Positions 25,381 to 34,984 are shown, counted from the stretch's first letter. The stretch: DNA of 64,000 bases from Exiguobacterium sp. KRL4 (GCF_001870785.1 NZ_MOLV01000010.1:1-64000); one strand, 5' to 3'. The notes: generated by a model not told the origin, from the sequence alone. A program made the numbers and translations.

Positions 25381-25783
25381 AGTATGTAAGGGAACCGGCG
25401 ATGATCAATCCGATCGAAATCGATAAAAACAGTAATAGTAAACCAACGGCTTCGTTGTTGGCGTCAATCTCTTTTGTCATACTGAGACGTGGAATGATCA
25501 AGTCAGCCAAGTAGAACAAGACGATCTGGAAAACAATCGCAAGCGCTCCCCACAACACCATGTCGAGAATGCTGACGGAGTTCGTGATACTTGAATAAAG
25601 AACGATCGCAAGACCAAGGATCCGTCCGCCGAACGCATAGACGGCCGCTTTTTTCCCTTGACGGATCAGCTCCATCTCTTTTGATTTCGTCGTCACTTCA
25701 AACAGGACGACCCCGATTGCAAGCAGGAGCGTTGCGACTCCGATATACGCAAGCGTCGATAAAAACAGTTCACTAAAACCCAC
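25379..25783 (-). CDS. DUF350-family membrane protein
   Basis: A 134-residue protein with four predicted membrane helices (about 10-30, 48-68, 76-97, 112-132). The pattern (a charged stretch ELIRQGKKAAVYAFGGRILG between helices 1 and 2) fits the DUF350/YjfL family, whose members are unknown in function and often occur with envelope-stress genes. Twelve bases downstream of the small membrane gene, so likely one operon. Confidence 0.75.
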   Translation of the reverse strand: MGFSELFLSTLAYIGVATLLLAIGVVLFEVTTKSKEMELIRQGKKAAVYAFGGRILGLAIVLYSSITNSVSILDMVLWGALAIVFQIVLFYLADLIIPRLSMTKEIDANNEAVGLLLLFLSISIGLIIAGSLTY

Positions 25784-25795
25784 TGTATTTCCCCC

Positions 25796-25981
25796 TTAGG
25801 AATGATTTGATTTATTTCGTTCTTTTCGTTGTTGCCACGAGACATACCCTTCGAGCATCGCACCGACTAAAATCCCGGCTGAGACGTACAGGTAAAAATT
25901 ATCACCGATGTAACCAAAGAGAAGCCCCAGGAGCAGACCGATTATAATGTAAGGTCCTTTTGTTAATTTCATCAAACTCAC
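25796..25981 (-). CDS. Small two-span membrane protein
   Basis: A 61-residue protein with two hydrophobic spans containing glycine-zipper spacing (IIIGLLLGLLFGYIG and VSAGILVGAMLEGY) and a basic tail. No family is recognised. GTG 25981 or ATG 25972 could be the start. Precedes the DUF350 gene by 12 bases. Confidence 0.6.
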   Translation of the reverse strand: MSLMKLTKGPYIIIGLLLGLLFGYIGDNFYLYVSAGILVGAMLEGYVSWQQRKERNKSNHS

Positions 25982-26027
25982 CTACCTCACTGTCAAACGT
26001 ATCTGATTTTTCACGATTCGTCCATCC

Positions 26028-27149
26028 CTAATCCGAATGATAGGTCGTCGCTACCTCCTGTTCGGTTGAAAAAAGAGTGACTTGGTTCCGTCCATTTTGC
26101 TTTGATTGATAAAGCGCTGCATCAGCATCCGTGACAAGATGTTGAATCTCTGTCGTCGTTTTCGGAAAACTCGCAACACCGAATGAAGCGGTCAATGGCA
26201 GAAAGACACCGGTCGATAACTGGAAAGGAGAGGTCGCGATTCGTTCCCGTAACTGTTCTGCGAGAGCGACGACCTTAGCAATCGTCAGCTGCTCGACGAG
26301 AATCGAAAACTCTTCCCCACCATTGCGAGAGACATACCCGGCATCCGTCACACCATCCTTCAGGCGGATTGCGAATTGACGTAACACTTCATCACCGGCC
26401 TCATGTCCATAGGTGTCATTAACCTGCTTGAAATGGTCGATATCAATCGTAATCAAAGCAATTTCGTGTTGGTGTAAGATGGTTTGTTGTTTCAAGTCAT
26501 CAAAATGATCCGTGAAGGCCCGGAAATTATGTAAGCCGGTCAAAAAATCACGTTGAGCCGTCTGCTGTAACGTCCGCATCGACTGTTTCGTCAGCCGGAT
26601 ATCGCGGATGATGACAAGAGCAAGCCAGCTGCTGACGAATGAGGCGGGGATGACGACGCTCAAAATCGTTGTTACTAGTCCAGTCTCGGATAAAACATAG
26701 GTCAGGACGGCACCGTGCAGAACAGTCGCGTAAATCGTGACGAGCGTAAAGGTTCGTTTCGAGTAGATCGGGAACCATTTGACGAGCAGAGACGTCCCGC
26801 CGGCAATCGATATGATGAAAAGCGCGGCGGCATAAGCGGCTGCGTTCGTACTGATGCTGAACCGGTAGAGGATGATGACGACCGTGACGATGAAGGTCGG
26901 TAAGGGTCCGGCAAAATAGGCGGCGACGATGACGGGAATATGTCGTAAATCGACAAGCACGCCGGGGACGGGCTCAATCGTCATTTGCATTAACAGAAGC
27001 GACAGGACACTTAAACTGATGCCATAGAGAATCCGGACCGACCGTTTGGAGTCGACGGTGATCGGATGCGGTGATAATTTACCAAGCAGATAAAAACCAC
27101 TCATCAAAAGGGTCAGGTTATGCAGCACATCATATAAAATTACTTTCAA
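26028..27149 (-). CDS. Membrane diguanylate cyclase with 5TMR-LYT-type sensor
   Basis: A 373-residue protein. About 190 N-terminal residues form six membrane helices with VLVDLRHIPVIVAAYFAGPL, typical of the 5TM receptor domain of LytS-type sensors. The C-terminal GGDEF domain is intact: DFLTGLHNFRAF, DIDHFKQVNDTYGHEAGD and the active site RNGGEEF. It should make cyclic-di-GMP at the membrane in answer to an unknown ligand. TTG start with AAGGTGA upstream. It contrasts with the degenerate GGDEF/EAL protein 7 kb away. Confidence 0.92.
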   Translation of the reverse strand: MKVILYDVLHNLTLLMSGFYLLGKLSPHPITVDSKRSVRILYGISLSVLSLLLMQMTIEPVPGVLVDLRHIPVIVAAYFAGPLPTFIVTVVIILYRFSISTNAAAYAAALFIISIAGGTSLLVKWFPIYSKRTFTLVTIYATVLHGAVLTYVLSETGLVTTILSVVIPASFVSSWLALVIIRDIRLTKQSMRTLQQTAQRDFLTGLHNFRAFTDHFDDLKQQTILHQHEIALITIDIDHFKQVNDTYGHEAGDEVLRQFAIRLKDGVTDAGYVSRNGGEEFSILVEQLTIAKVVALAEQLRERIATSPFQLSTGVFLPLTASFGVASFPKTTTEIQHLVTDADAALYQSKQNGRNQVTLFSTEQEVATTYHSD

Positions 27150-27271
27150 GCTTATTCACCTTGCTTTCGTCAAACAAATCGTACTTATCGTTAGAATACG
27201 CTAGTTGCTTTACAAAATCCTGTATTCTAATAAAAGATTTCTAGAAAAAGCATCTAAAAATCAAATATGTC

Positions 27272-27277
27272 TATAAT
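27272..27277 (+). promoter_or_regulatory. -10 element of the ketone-body operon
   Basis: TATAAT just before the 25-bp palindrome. No convincing -35 was found, so an activator may be needed. Confidence 0.4.
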
Positions 27278-27289
27278 GTGAACTTATAG

Positions 27290-27314
27290 AACCTATAAGC
27301 TATACTTATAGGTT
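27290..27314. promoter_or_regulatory. Perfect 10-bp palindromic operator candidate
   Basis: AACCTATAAG-ctata-CTTATAGGTT, a perfect dyad about 20 bases downstream of a TATAAT box. An extra half-site CTTATAG stands at 27283-27289. It is a strong candidate for a specific regulator of the 3-hydroxybutyrate operon; no regulator gene lies nearby. Confidence 0.65.
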
Positions 27315-27368
27315 TGTGGATTTTGATTGACCGTTGCCGAATTCAATTGTTAAATGATGAAGAAGTAA

Positions 27369-27383
27369 TTGAAAGCGCTTACT
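27369..27383 (+). promoter_or_regulatory. cre site for CcpA
   Basis: TTGAAAGCGCTTACT matches the catabolite-responsive element consensus WTGNAANCGNWNNCW at every position. It is downstream of the -10, where CcpA acts as a roadblock repressor. Confidence 0.8.
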
Positions 27384-27404
27384 AAAGTTAAAAGGAGACA
27401 CACC

Positions 27405-28844
27405 ATGGAACTTGTCATTATTCTTCTTGCCTTATCTTTATTGATGTTCGTGGCGTATCGAGGTTTTTCGGTCATCTTGTTTGCTCCAATCTGTGCCTTG
27501 TTCGCTGTCTTACTGACGAACCCGGATTGGGTCTTACCATTCTTCTCGAATATCTTCATGGAAAAAATGGTCGGCTTCATCAAGGCCTATTTCCCGGTCT
27601 TCCTCCTCGGAGCGATCTTCGGGAAAGTCGTCGAGATGTCAGGGATTGCTGAATCGATTGCGAAGTCGATCATTCGGATGATCGGAGCGAAACGGGCGAT
27701 TCTCGCCATCGTCTTGCTTGGCGCAATCTTGACCTACAGTGGCGTCAGCTTGTTTGTTGTCGTCTTTGCCGTCTATCCGTTCGCGGCGAACTTGTTCCGC
27801 GAAGCGAACATCCCGAAACGGTTGATTCCGGGAACGATTGCCCTCGGTGCGTTTACGTTTACGATGGATGCGTTGCCGGGGACACCGCAAATCCAAAACG
27901 TCATTCCGACGACCTTCTTTAAAACGGATATTTATGCGGCGCCGATCATGGGAACAGTCGGTGGCTTGATCATCTTGACCGTCGGGATGTTCTACCTGGA
28001 GTCCCGTAAACGAAAAGCCCATCAAGCAGGGGAAGGGTACGCCGGATTTGAAGCAACGGCAGCGAGTACGGCCCCGCAGATGGAGCTGAAAAATGAACCG
28101 GAATTAACGCTTGAGACGGCGCAACAGCCGGTCTATCGTCAAGTCCTTGCCTTTGTTCCCTTGATTTTAGTCGCTGTCATGAACAAGTACTTTACGCTTG
28201 CGATTCCAAACTGGTATCCGGAAGGCTTTGACTTCGCGGCGATTGGTCTCGAAGCGTTCGGGAAAATCGAGACGCCGGCTGTCCTTGCGATCTGGTCCGT
28301 CCAGATGGCGTTGATCATCGGGATCATCTCAGCGATGTTATATGATTTCAAAAAAGTCCGGACGAACTTCCAAGCAGGTCTGAATGTCAGTATCGGCGGC
28401 GCGTTACTCGCTGTCATGAATACAGGAGCAGAATATGGATTTGGTGGCGTTATCGCCGCCTTACCGGGTTTCAAAACGGTATCAAACGGAATCTCGACGA
28501 CGTTTACCGATCCGCTTGTCAACGGAGCCGTCACGACGACGGCCCTTGCCGGTGTGACAGGTTCCGCGTCCGGTGGGATGGGGATCGCCCTCAGCGCGAT
28601 GTCCGATAAATATACCCAAGCGATCACATCCGGCGGCGTCCCGCCGGATGTCATGCACCGTGTCATCTCGATGGCGTCCGGCGGGATGGATACGTTACCG
28701 CACAACGGAGCCGTCATCACATTGCTTGCCGTGACCGGGTTAACGCACCGGCAGTCCTACCGTGACATCTTCATGATCACGATTCTAAAAACGGTGACGG
28801 TCTTCCTGATGATCGGACTGTACAATTTGACTGGTCTCTATTAA
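27405..28844 (+). CDS. GntP-family permease, probable 3-hydroxybutyrate transporter
   Basis: A 479-residue polytopic membrane protein with 12 or more hydrophobic segments. It has family stretches FTMDALPGTPQIQN and a C-terminal SGGMDTLPHNGAVITLL. GntP permeases carry gluconate and other small hydroxy acids by proton symport. The four ketone-body genes just downstream point to 3-hydroxybutyrate as cargo (inference). ATG 27405 with AAAGGAG; the longer frame into the cre site is rejected. Confidence 0.88.
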   Translation: MELVIILLALSLLMFVAYRGFSVILFAPICALFAVLLTNPDWVLPFFSNIFMEKMVGFIKAYFPVFLLGAIFGKVVEMSGIAESIAKSIIRMIGAKRAILAIVLLGAILTYSGVSLFVVVFAVYPFAANLFREANIPKRLIPGTIALGAFTFTMDALPGTPQIQNVIPTTFFKTDIYAAPIMGTVGGLIILTVGMFYLESRKRKAHQAGEGYAGFEATAASTAPQMELKNEPELTLETAQQPVYRQVLAFVPLILVAVMNKYFTLAIPNWYPEGFDFAAIGLEAFGKIETPAVLAIWSVQMALIIGIISAMLYDFKKVRTNFQAGLNVSIGGALLAVMNTGAEYGFGGVIAALPGFKTVSNGISTTFTDPLVNGAVTTTALAGVTGSASGGMGIALSAMSDKYTQAITSGGVPPDVMHRVISMASGGMDTLPHNGAVITLLAVTGLTHRQSYRDIFMITILKTVTVFLMIGLYNLTGLY

Positions 28845-28876
28845 GAAGTTGGGTCTAAAAAAGGGGGAAATGAACG

Positions 28877-29578
28877 ATGCAACAGGGGAAAATCTACGAT
28901 TCATTTACGGAAGCGACAGCAGATATTTTTGACGGAGCGACGCTCGTCGTCGGCGGATTTGGACTCTGCGGGATTCCGGAAAAATCAATCGCCGCCTTAC
29001 AAGAGAAAGGGGTCAAGGAGTTGACGGTCGTCAGCAACAACTGCGGCGTCGACGATTTTGGACTCGGGATCTTATTACACTCCCGTCAAATCAAAAAGAT
29101 GATCTCGTCGTATGTCGGGGAAAACAAGACGTTTGAACAACAATATTTGAGCGGTGAGATTGAAGTCGATCTCGTACCACAGGGCACACTCGCAGAACGG
29201 ATTCGGGCCGGCGGCGCTGGCATTCCCGGCTTCTATACGCCGACCGGTGTCGGAACACCGATTGCGGAAGGCAAGGAACAAAAACAATTCGACGGAAAAA
29301 CGTATTTGCTTGAAGAAGGGATTGTCGGTGATTTTGCACTCGTCAAAGCCTGGAAAGCGGATAAACTCGGCAATCTTGTTTTCCGTAAAACGTCACGCAA
29401 CTTCAATCCACTTGTCGCGACGGCCGGGAAAGTGACAATCGTCGAGGTCGAAGAATTGGTTGAAGTCGGTGAACTGGATCCAAACGAGATTCATACACCA
29501 GCGGTTTACGTCCAACGCATCATCGTCGGGACGGACTACGAGAAACGCATCGAACGCCGGACAGTCCGGGAAGCATAA
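28877..29578 (+). CDS. scoA: Succinyl-CoA:3-ketoacid CoA-transferase subunit A
   Basis: A 233-residue cytoplasmic alpha subunit. With ScoB it moves CoA from succinyl-CoA to acetoacetate. Typical stretches are [14 protein letters not shown] (about 25-38), [13 protein letters not shown] and GTPIAEGKE. Spacing of 12 bases to scoB and a GGGGGA site show a tight operon. Confidence 0.94.
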   Translation: MQQGKIYDSFTEATADIFDGATLVVGGFGLCGIPEKSIAALQEKGVKELTVVSNNCGVDDFGLGILLHSRQIKKMISSYVGENKTFEQQYLSGEIEVDLVPQGTLAERIRAGGAGIPGFYTPTGVGTPIAEGKEQKQFDGKTYLLEEGIVGDFALVKAWKADKLGNLVFRKTSRNFNPLVATAGKVTIVEVEELVEVGELDPNEIHTPAVYVQRIIVGTDYEKRIERRTVREA

Positions 29579-29590
29579 GGGGGAGATACT

Positions 29591-30253
29591 ATGGCAACCT
29601 CTAGAGACATCATCATCAACCGCGCACTGCAGGAAATCGAGGACGGGATGTACGTCAATCTCGGCATCGGCATTCCGACATTGATCGCCAATGCGATTCC
29701 AAACGATCGGCATGTCATGCTGCAATCGGAAAACGGCTTGCTCGGCATCGGACCGTATCCGCTCGAGCATGAAGTCGACGCCGACGAAATCAATGCCGGC
29801 AAAGAGACGGTCACGGCACAAAAAGGCGCGTCCTACTTCGACAGTGCCGAATCGTTTGCGATGATTCGCGGTGGTCATATCGATCTCGCGATTTTAGGCG
29901 GGATGGAAGTCGCCGAAAACGGCGACCTCGCAAACTGGATGATTCCCGGCAAGATGGTCAAAGGAATGGGCGGAGCGATGGATCTCGTCAACGGGGCGAA
30001 ACGGGTCGTCATCATCATGGAACATGTCAATAAGTACGGCGAATCCAAAGTGAAGTCGAGCTGTACGTTACCGTTGACCGGAAGCCGAGTCGTCCACCGG
30101 TTGATTACCGACAAAGCCGTCTTCGATTTCATGGATGCCGGAATGGTCTTGATCGAAACGCTCGCCGGACTGACGGTCGAAGACATCCGTGCCGTGACGG
30201 AAGCGAACTTCACGGTCAGCCCGGAACTTGAACGTATGCCAGTAGGGGAGTGA
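29591..30253 (+). CDS. scoB: Succinyl-CoA:3-ketoacid CoA-transferase subunit B
   Basis: A 220-residue beta subunit with the catalytic Glu in [13 protein letters not shown] (near residue 45), where the CoA thioester forms. Pairs with ScoA. The next gene begins six bases after its stop if ATG 30259 is used. Confidence 0.94.
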   Translation: MATSRDIIINRALQEIEDGMYVNLGIGIPTLIANAIPNDRHVMLQSENGLLGIGPYPLEHEVDADEINAGKETVTAQKGASYFDSAESFAMIRGGHIDLAILGGMEVAENGDLANWMIPGKMVKGMGGAMDLVNGAKRVVIIMEHVNKYGESKVKSSCTLPLTGSRVVHRLITDKAVFDFMDAGMVLIETLAGLTVEDIRAVTEANFTVSPELERMPVGE

Positions 30254-30258
30254 GTCAG

Positions 30259-31035
30259 ATGGTCAACGGAGATATCGTCCTCGTGACGGGAGCAGGAAGC
30301 GGGATTGGTCTTGAAATCTCAAAGGCGTTCGTAGAAGCAGGAGCGAAGGTCGTCATTACGGACGTCAACACAGAAGCGGCACAAACAGCAGCCCAGACGT
30401 TGCAGGAAGCGGGACATGACGTGATTGGTCTGACGCTGAACGTGACGGATGAAACCCAAGTCCAGTCTGCGTTTGCCGAAACGATGAAGCAGTACGGTCG
30501 GATTGATGTATTGATCAACAACGCCGGTCTGCAACATGTCTCACCAATCGAAGATTTTCCGACGGAGAAGTTTGAGTTGATGATCAAAATTATGTTGACG
30601 GCACCCTTTATGGCCATCAAGCATGTTTTCCCGATCATGAAGGAACAAGGATACGGTCGGATCATCAACATGGCATCGATCAACGGGCTGATCGGCTTTG
30701 CCGGAAAAGCGGCCTACAATTCCGCGAAACACGGACTCCTTGGCTTAACGAAAGTGGCGGCACTGGAAGGGGCGGAACACGGGATCACGGTCAATGCCTT
30801 ATGCCCGGGCTACGTCGATACGCCGCTCGTCCGTAATCAGATGGCGGATCTTGCGAAAACACGCCAGGTCGAACTGGAAAAGGTTCTCGAAGACGTCATC
30901 TATCCGCTCATTCCGCAAAAGCGGTTGCTTGCCGTCGAGGAAATCGCTGACTATGCGTTATTCCTCGCCAGTCGAAAAGCGAAAGGGATTACGGGACAGG
31001 CCAATGTCTTAGACGGCGGTTATACGATTCAATAA
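30259..31035 (+). CDS. 3-Hydroxybutyrate dehydrogenase (SDR)
   Basis: A 258-residue short-chain dehydrogenase. NAD-binding TGAGSGIG (near 10-17), NNAG, a Ser in [10 protein letters not shown] and the catalytic Tyr-Lys pair AAYNSAKHG. The C-terminal LDGGYTIQ fits 3-hydroxybutyrate dehydrogenases, as does the operon. It oxidises 3-hydroxybutyrate to acetoacetate with NAD. A GTG at 30250 overlaps scoB, but ATG 30259 sits eight bases from AGGGGAG and is preferred. Confidence 0.9.
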   Translation: MVNGDIVLVTGAGSGIGLEISKAFVEAGAKVVITDVNTEAAQTAAQTLQEAGHDVIGLTLNVTDETQVQSAFAETMKQYGRIDVLINNAGLQHVSPIEDFPTEKFELMIKIMLTAPFMAIKHVFPIMKEQGYGRIINMASINGLIGFAGKAAYNSAKHGLLGLTKVAALEGAEHGITVNALCPGYVDTPLVRNQMADLAKTRQVELEKVLEDVIYPLIPQKRLLAVEEIADYALFLASRKAKGITGQANVLDGGYTIQ

Positions 31036-31048
31036 GGGGGAAGCCAGG

Positions 31049-32239
31049 ATGAGTGAGCAAGTTGTCATCGTCAGTGCGACACGAACAGCAATCGGCAGTT
31101 TTAACGGCAGTTTAAAGGATGTTCCGGCAACAAAGCTCGGGGCAACGGTCATCGAAGCGGCACTCGCACAGGCGAATGTCGCACCGGAGCTCGTCGAGGA
31201 AGTCATCATGGGTAATGTCCTCCAGGCGGGACTCGGACAAAATCCGGCACGGCAGGCCAGTCTCCTCGCCGGTCTCCCGGAATCGGTCCCGGCGATGACG
31301 ATCAATAAAGTCTGTGGTTCCGGCTTAAAGGCGATTCACCTCGCGTTTCAAGCAATCAAGTCAGGCGAGGCGGAGATCATCGTCGCCGGCGGAATGGAAA
31401 ACATGAGTCAGGCACCGTACGTGTTAAGCGGTGCCCGGACCGGCTTACGGATGGGCGACCAGCCGCTTGTCGATACGATCATCAAGGACGGTCTGGAGTG
31501 TGCCTTTAACGACTACCACATGGGCATCACAGCGGAAAATTTAGCCGAGCAATATACGATTTCCCGGGAGGCGCAAGACCAGTTTGCAGCGACCAGTCAA
31601 CAAAAAACAAGCCAAGCGATTGAAGCGGGTCGTTTCGAAGCAGAAATCACACCGGTTGAAATTCCACAGCGCAAAGGTGATCCGATTGTGTTCGCCGAAG
31701 ATGAGTTCCCGCGTGCCGGAACGACAGCGGAATCACTCGCACGCTTGCGTCCGGCCTTCAAGAAAGGCGGTACGGTAACGGCAGGCAATGCATCCGGGAT
31801 TAATGATGGAGCGGCAGCAGTCGTCGTCATGTCCGCCCGTAAAGCGAAAGAACTTGGACTGACCCCACTCGTCGAGATCGTCGCAAACGGGACGTCCGGC
31901 GTCGACCCGAGCATCATGGGGATCGGTCCCGTCAAAGCGGTCGGGCAGGCGTTGCAAAAAGCAGGTCTGAGCCTAGACGCGATAGACGTCATCGAGGCGA
32001 ACGAAGCGTTTGCCGCGCAGTCGCTTGCGGTTGACGCGGAACTTCAATTTGATCCGGCGAAGTTGAACCGAAACGGCGGGGCGATTGCGCTTGGTCACCC
32101 AATCGGCGCCAGTGGAACACGGATCATGGTGACGTTGATCCATGAGATGTTACGGAGCGGTGAAAGCTATGGTCTCGCGACACTCTGTATTGGTGGCGGT
32201 CAAGGGATTGCGACGATCGTCAAGAAATACGAAGAATAA
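31049..32239 (+). CDS. Acetyl-CoA C-acetyltransferase (thiolase)
   Basis: A 396-residue cytoplasmic thiolase, which splits acetoacetyl-CoA into two acetyl-CoA. The catalytic triad is visible as C89 (KVCGSGLKA), H350 (LGHPIGASG) and C380 (LCIGGGQG). It completes the route 3-hydroxybutyrate, acetoacetate, acetoacetyl-CoA, acetyl-CoA. Last gene of the operon. Confidence 0.96.
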   Translation: MSEQVVIVSATRTAIGSFNGSLKDVPATKLGATVIEAALAQANVAPELVEEVIMGNVLQAGLGQNPARQASLLAGLPESVPAMTINKVCGSGLKAIHLAFQAIKSGEAEIIVAGGMENMSQAPYVLSGARTGLRMGDQPLVDTIIKDGLECAFNDYHMGITAENLAEQYTISREAQDQFAATSQQKTSQAIEAGRFEAEITPVEIPQRKGDPIVFAEDEFPRAGTTAESLARLRPAFKKGGTVTAGNASGINDGAAAVVVMSARKAKELGLTPLVEIVANGTSGVDPSIMGIGPVKAVGQALQKAGLSLDAIDVIEANEAFAAQSLAVDAELQFDPAKLNRNGGAIALGHPIGASGTRIMVTLIHEMLRSGESYGLATLCIGGGQGIATIVKKYEE

Positions 32240-32242
32240 TCA

Positions 32243-32270
32243 AAATCTGGACTTCGGTTCAGATTTTTTG
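32243..32270 (+). terminator. Terminator of the ketone-body operon
   Basis: AAATCTG / CAGATTT stem followed by T6. Confidence 0.75.
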
Positions 32271-32329
32271 TTATTAAAACGATTTACTTGATTAGTGAAA
32301 TGACGCGGGAAAGAAAAAAAGCATTCAAC

Positions 32330-32359
32330 ATGACAAAAATGGACGGATTACGGTAAAAT
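32330..32359 (+). promoter_or_regulatory. metNIQ promoter
   Basis: ATGACA-N18-TAAAAT about 28 bases before the start codon. There is too little leader for an S-box or T-box. Confidence 0.4.
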
Positions 32360-32386
32360 GAAACACGTTGTAAGGGAGGGTGCCAC

Positions 32387-33133
32387 ATGATTTCATTACG
32401 AAACGTTGATAAAAGTTTTTCCAAACAACCCGTTATTCAGTCCGTCACCCTCTCGATTGAGCAGGGGGAGATTCATGGAATCATCGGAGCAAGCGGAGCC
32501 GGCAAATCCACACTGTTGCGACTGATGAATCTGCTCGAACGACCGGATGCGGGGATTGTCGAGTTTGACGGGACCGACTTGACGATTTTACCGAAACAAA
32601 AGCTCCGGCAAATCCGGCAAGAGATGGGCATGATTTTTCAAGACTTTAATCTGGTTGGAAACAAGACGGTCGAACAAAACGTCGCCGTTTCGCTTGAACT
32701 GGCCGGTGTCAAAAAGCACGAGCGGACGGACCGGATTCAAGAGTGTCTCCGGTTTGTCGGTTTGGAGTCTTTTGCCCGCAAGTATCCGACTGAATTGAGC
32801 GGGGGACAAAAGCAACGTGTTGCGATTGCCCGGGCGATCGCGAATCGGCCGCGTGTCCTGTTATGTGACGAGCCGACGTCTTCGCTTGATCCGAGTACGA
32901 CGTCGGAAATCTTACGGGTGCTGCAGGACATCAATCAGACACTCGGGGTGACGATTGTCCTCGTCAGCCATGAGATGCAGGTGATTCAAAGCATCTGCAA
33001 CCGGGTCACGATCATGGCAGACGGTCGGATTGAAGCGACGGTAGCGACCGAACCGGCGGGAATTACGGAAATTACGAGTGACGCCGGTTGGTTCCTGACC
33101 CAATTGGTAGAGCGGAGGGATTCACATGCCTGA
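32387..33133 (+). CDS. metN: MetN-type ABC transporter ATPase lacking the NIL domain
   Basis: A 248-residue ATPase with Walker A GASGAGKST, Q-loop FQDFNL, signature LSGGQKQR, Walker B LLCDEPTSSLD and the H-loop VSHEM. It resembles methionine importer ATPases but stops at about 248 residues. Classical MetN is about 340 and ends in a NIL/ACT domain that binds methionine and turns transport off. It is followed by metI, overlapping by eight bases. Substrate is methionine or a related compound (inference from MetI and MetQ partners). Confidence 0.88.
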   Translation: MISLRNVDKSFSKQPVIQSVTLSIEQGEIHGIIGASGAGKSTLLRLMNLLERPDAGIVEFDGTDLTILPKQKLRQIRQEMGMIFQDFNLVGNKTVEQNVAVSLELAGVKKHERTDRIQECLRFVGLESFARKYPTELSGGQKQRVAIARAIANRPRVLLCDEPTSSLDPSTTSEILRVLQDINQTLGVTIVLVSHEMQVIQSICNRVTIMADGRIEATVATEPAGITEITSDAGWFLTQLVERRDSHA

Positions 33134-33788
33134 CATCGTGCTCGAATATGCTTCGGAAATCAGACTGGCGATCGGACAAACGTTCGTGATGGTCGGGATC
33201 TCGATTCTCGCGGCAGTTCTCGTTGGTTTACCGCTCGGAACCTGGCTCTATCTGTCACGCAAAGGACAGTTATTGTCGAACCGGTTCGTCTTTTCAAGTT
33301 TGAACTTACTCGTCAATACGATCCGTTCATTTCCATTTTTATTGCTCGTCGTTTTCCTGATTCCGTTTACGAGGATCATCATCGGGACGGCGATCGGAAC
33401 AGCAGCGGCGACCGTCCCGCTTGCGGTCATTGCGATCGCCCATTACTCACGGCTCGTCGAACAATCGCTGCTTGAAGTGCCGAAAGGTGTCATCGAGGCC
33501 GCCGTCTCGATGGGGGCTTCGACACGCGAAGTCGTCCTGAAGTTTTTATTCGTCGAAGCCCGGTCCGGTCTTGTCCTTGGTCTGACGACGTCAATCGTCA
33601 GCTTCATTTCGTATTCGACCATCATGGGGGTTGTCGGGGGCGGAGGAATCGGTGACTTTGCTGTCCGGTACGGCTACCAGCAGTTTCAGACGGAATTGAT
33701 GCTTTATATGATTTTAATTATGGTCATCCTGGTGCAATTGATTCAGTTTGCCGGGACGACCGTAGCACGCTTGCTCGATAAACGTTAA
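33126..33788 (+). CDS. metI: MetI-type ABC transporter permease
   Basis: A 220-residue membrane protein with five helices. It has the EAA-type loop VPKGVIEAAVSMGASTREVVLKF (in part) for ATPase contact and a GGGGIGDFA stretch typical of MetI. Overlaps metN by eight bases. Confidence 0.93.
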   Translation: MPDIVLEYASEIRLAIGQTFVMVGISILAAVLVGLPLGTWLYLSRKGQLLSNRFVFSSLNLLVNTIRSFPFLLLVVFLIPFTRIIIGTAIGTAAATVPLAVIAIAHYSRLVEQSLLEVPKGVIEAAVSMGASTREVVLKFLFVEARSGLVLGLTTSIVSFISYSTIMGVVGGGGIGDFAVRYGYQQFQTELMLYMILIMVILVQLIQFAGTTVARLLDKR

Positions 33789-33806
33789 CCGAAAGTAGGA
33801 ATTCAA

Positions 33807-34625
33807 ATGAAAAAAATCATGGCACTACTCAGCGTTGCTGTCCTGGCATTAGCCGGATGCGGGAACGCGGACAAGAATGACGAACAGGGTTCGGCGGCAA
33901 AAATGGAGACGTTAAAAGTCGCTTCACTGATCAAACCGATGACGGAAATTTTGGACCTCGTCAAACCGGAACTGAAAAAAGAAGGCATTAACTTGGAAGT
34001 CGTCGTCCTCAGTGACAACGTTCAACCGAACAGTGCCCTGGCGGCAAAAGAAGTGGATGCGAACTTCTTCCAACACGTCCCGTACATGGAAGAGTTTAAC
34101 CGGAACAACGATGCCAAACTCGTTCCGATTGAACCGATTTACTTCGCGAACTACGGTCTTTATTCGAAAGAATACAAAGAGCTGGATCAATTGCCGAAAG
34201 GTGCCGTCATCGCGATTGCGAACGACGTCTCGAACATCGACCGCTCGCTAGCTTTACTTGCCCAACATGATGCCATCCAGTTGAAAAAGAAAACCGGTCC
34301 GTATTACACGATGAAAGACATCACGGAAAACAAACGCGACTTTAAATTCAAGGAAGTAGATTTACTGATGCTGGCACGTCTTTATGACGATGCAGATGCG
34401 GTCATCATGACGCCGGCCTATGCCTCACCGCTCGGTCTGACGCCGAAGAAGGATGCGCTGGTCACGGAAGGTGTCGAGAATGACTTTGCGATCACGCTCG
34501 TTGCCCGTGAGGACAATCAGGATGCGGAAGCGATTCAGAAGCTTGCGAAAGCGATGACAAGTCCGAAAGTCAAAAAGTTCCTCGAAGACAATTATGATGA
34601 AACGGCGATTCCGGCCTTTAAATGA
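33807..34625 (+). CDS. metQ: MetQ/NlpA-family substrate-binding lipoprotein
   Basis: A 272-residue lipoprotein. The signal peptide ends in LALAGC (Cys about 18). The NlpA-family body shows KEVDANFFQHVPYMEEFN, PIYFANYGLYS and IANDVSNIDRSLALL. It binds the substrate outside the membrane and delivers it to MetI. Third gene of the operon, closed by a strong terminator. Confidence 0.94.
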   Translation: MKKIMALLSVAVLALAGCGNADKNDEQGSAAKMETLKVASLIKPMTEILDLVKPELKKEGINLEVVVLSDNVQPNSALAAKEVDANFFQHVPYMEEFNRNNDAKLVPIEPIYFANYGLYSKEYKELDQLPKGAVIAIANDVSNIDRSLALLAQHDAIQLKKKTGPYYTMKDITENKRDFKFKEVDLLMLARLYDDADAVIMTPAYASPLGLTPKKDALVTEGVENDFAITLVAREDNQDAEAIQKLAKAMTSPKVKKFLEDNYDETAIPAFK

Positions 34626-34644
34626 GTGAACAAAGGAAAATATT

Positions 34645-34697
34645 AAAACCACGGTTCGCCTGTCTGTTTCAGAGACACGTGATCCGTGGTTTTTTTA
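34645..34697 (+). terminator. metQ terminator
   Basis: AAAACCACGG / CCGTGGTTTT stem with T7. The mobile element starts directly behind it. Confidence 0.88.
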
Positions 34698-34717
34698 TCA
34701 AAATCAGGTGAGAATAC

Positions 34718-34747
34718 TCCCACTTCTAAATGAAGTTGAAGGTGGGA
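34718..34747 (+). repeat. Left-end hairpin of the outer IS element
   Basis: TCCCACTTC / GAAGGTGGGA stem with an alternative inner ACTTC-taaat-GAAGT stem. The CCACTT arm recurs in the right-end hairpin at 36561, as expected for TnpA recognition hairpins. Confidence 0.55.
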
Positions 34748-34800
34748 AATGAATCGCTAGCCTGCTTTTCGGGTATATTCCCTTTGAAGGAGGTAAAAAA

Positions 34801-34914
34801 TGGTGTTGAAACACAAGGCCTACAAATTTAGAATCTACCCTACAAAAGAGCAGCAAATTCTGATTGCGAAGATGATTGGGTGTTCGCGTTTAACTAAATT
34901 AGGTGGAAGATGAA
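34801..34914 (+). pseudogene. tnpB: Truncated tnpB (5' fragment)
   Basis: After GAAGGAGG, ATG opens a frame reading KAYKFRIYPTKEQQILIAKM-IGCSR. This matches the start of the intact TnpB downstream (KAYKFRLYPTKPQQEYF...FGCVRF) at a clearly diverged identity. Similarity ends near 34897 and the frame stops at 34914 in unrelated sequence. It is the remnant of another TnpB gene, cut by the second element or by recombination. Confidence 0.85.
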
Positions 34915-34984
34915 TCGCCCGTCCTGGCAATACTACAATCGTTCGATATAATCAGTGTAACTCATCAAAAGGACTGATATATCA

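Noticed and set aside
32270-32386. S-box or T-box riboswitch before metN
   Set aside because: Only about 28 bases lie between the predicted -10 and the start codon, too short for either, and no terminator-antiterminator pair is seen.
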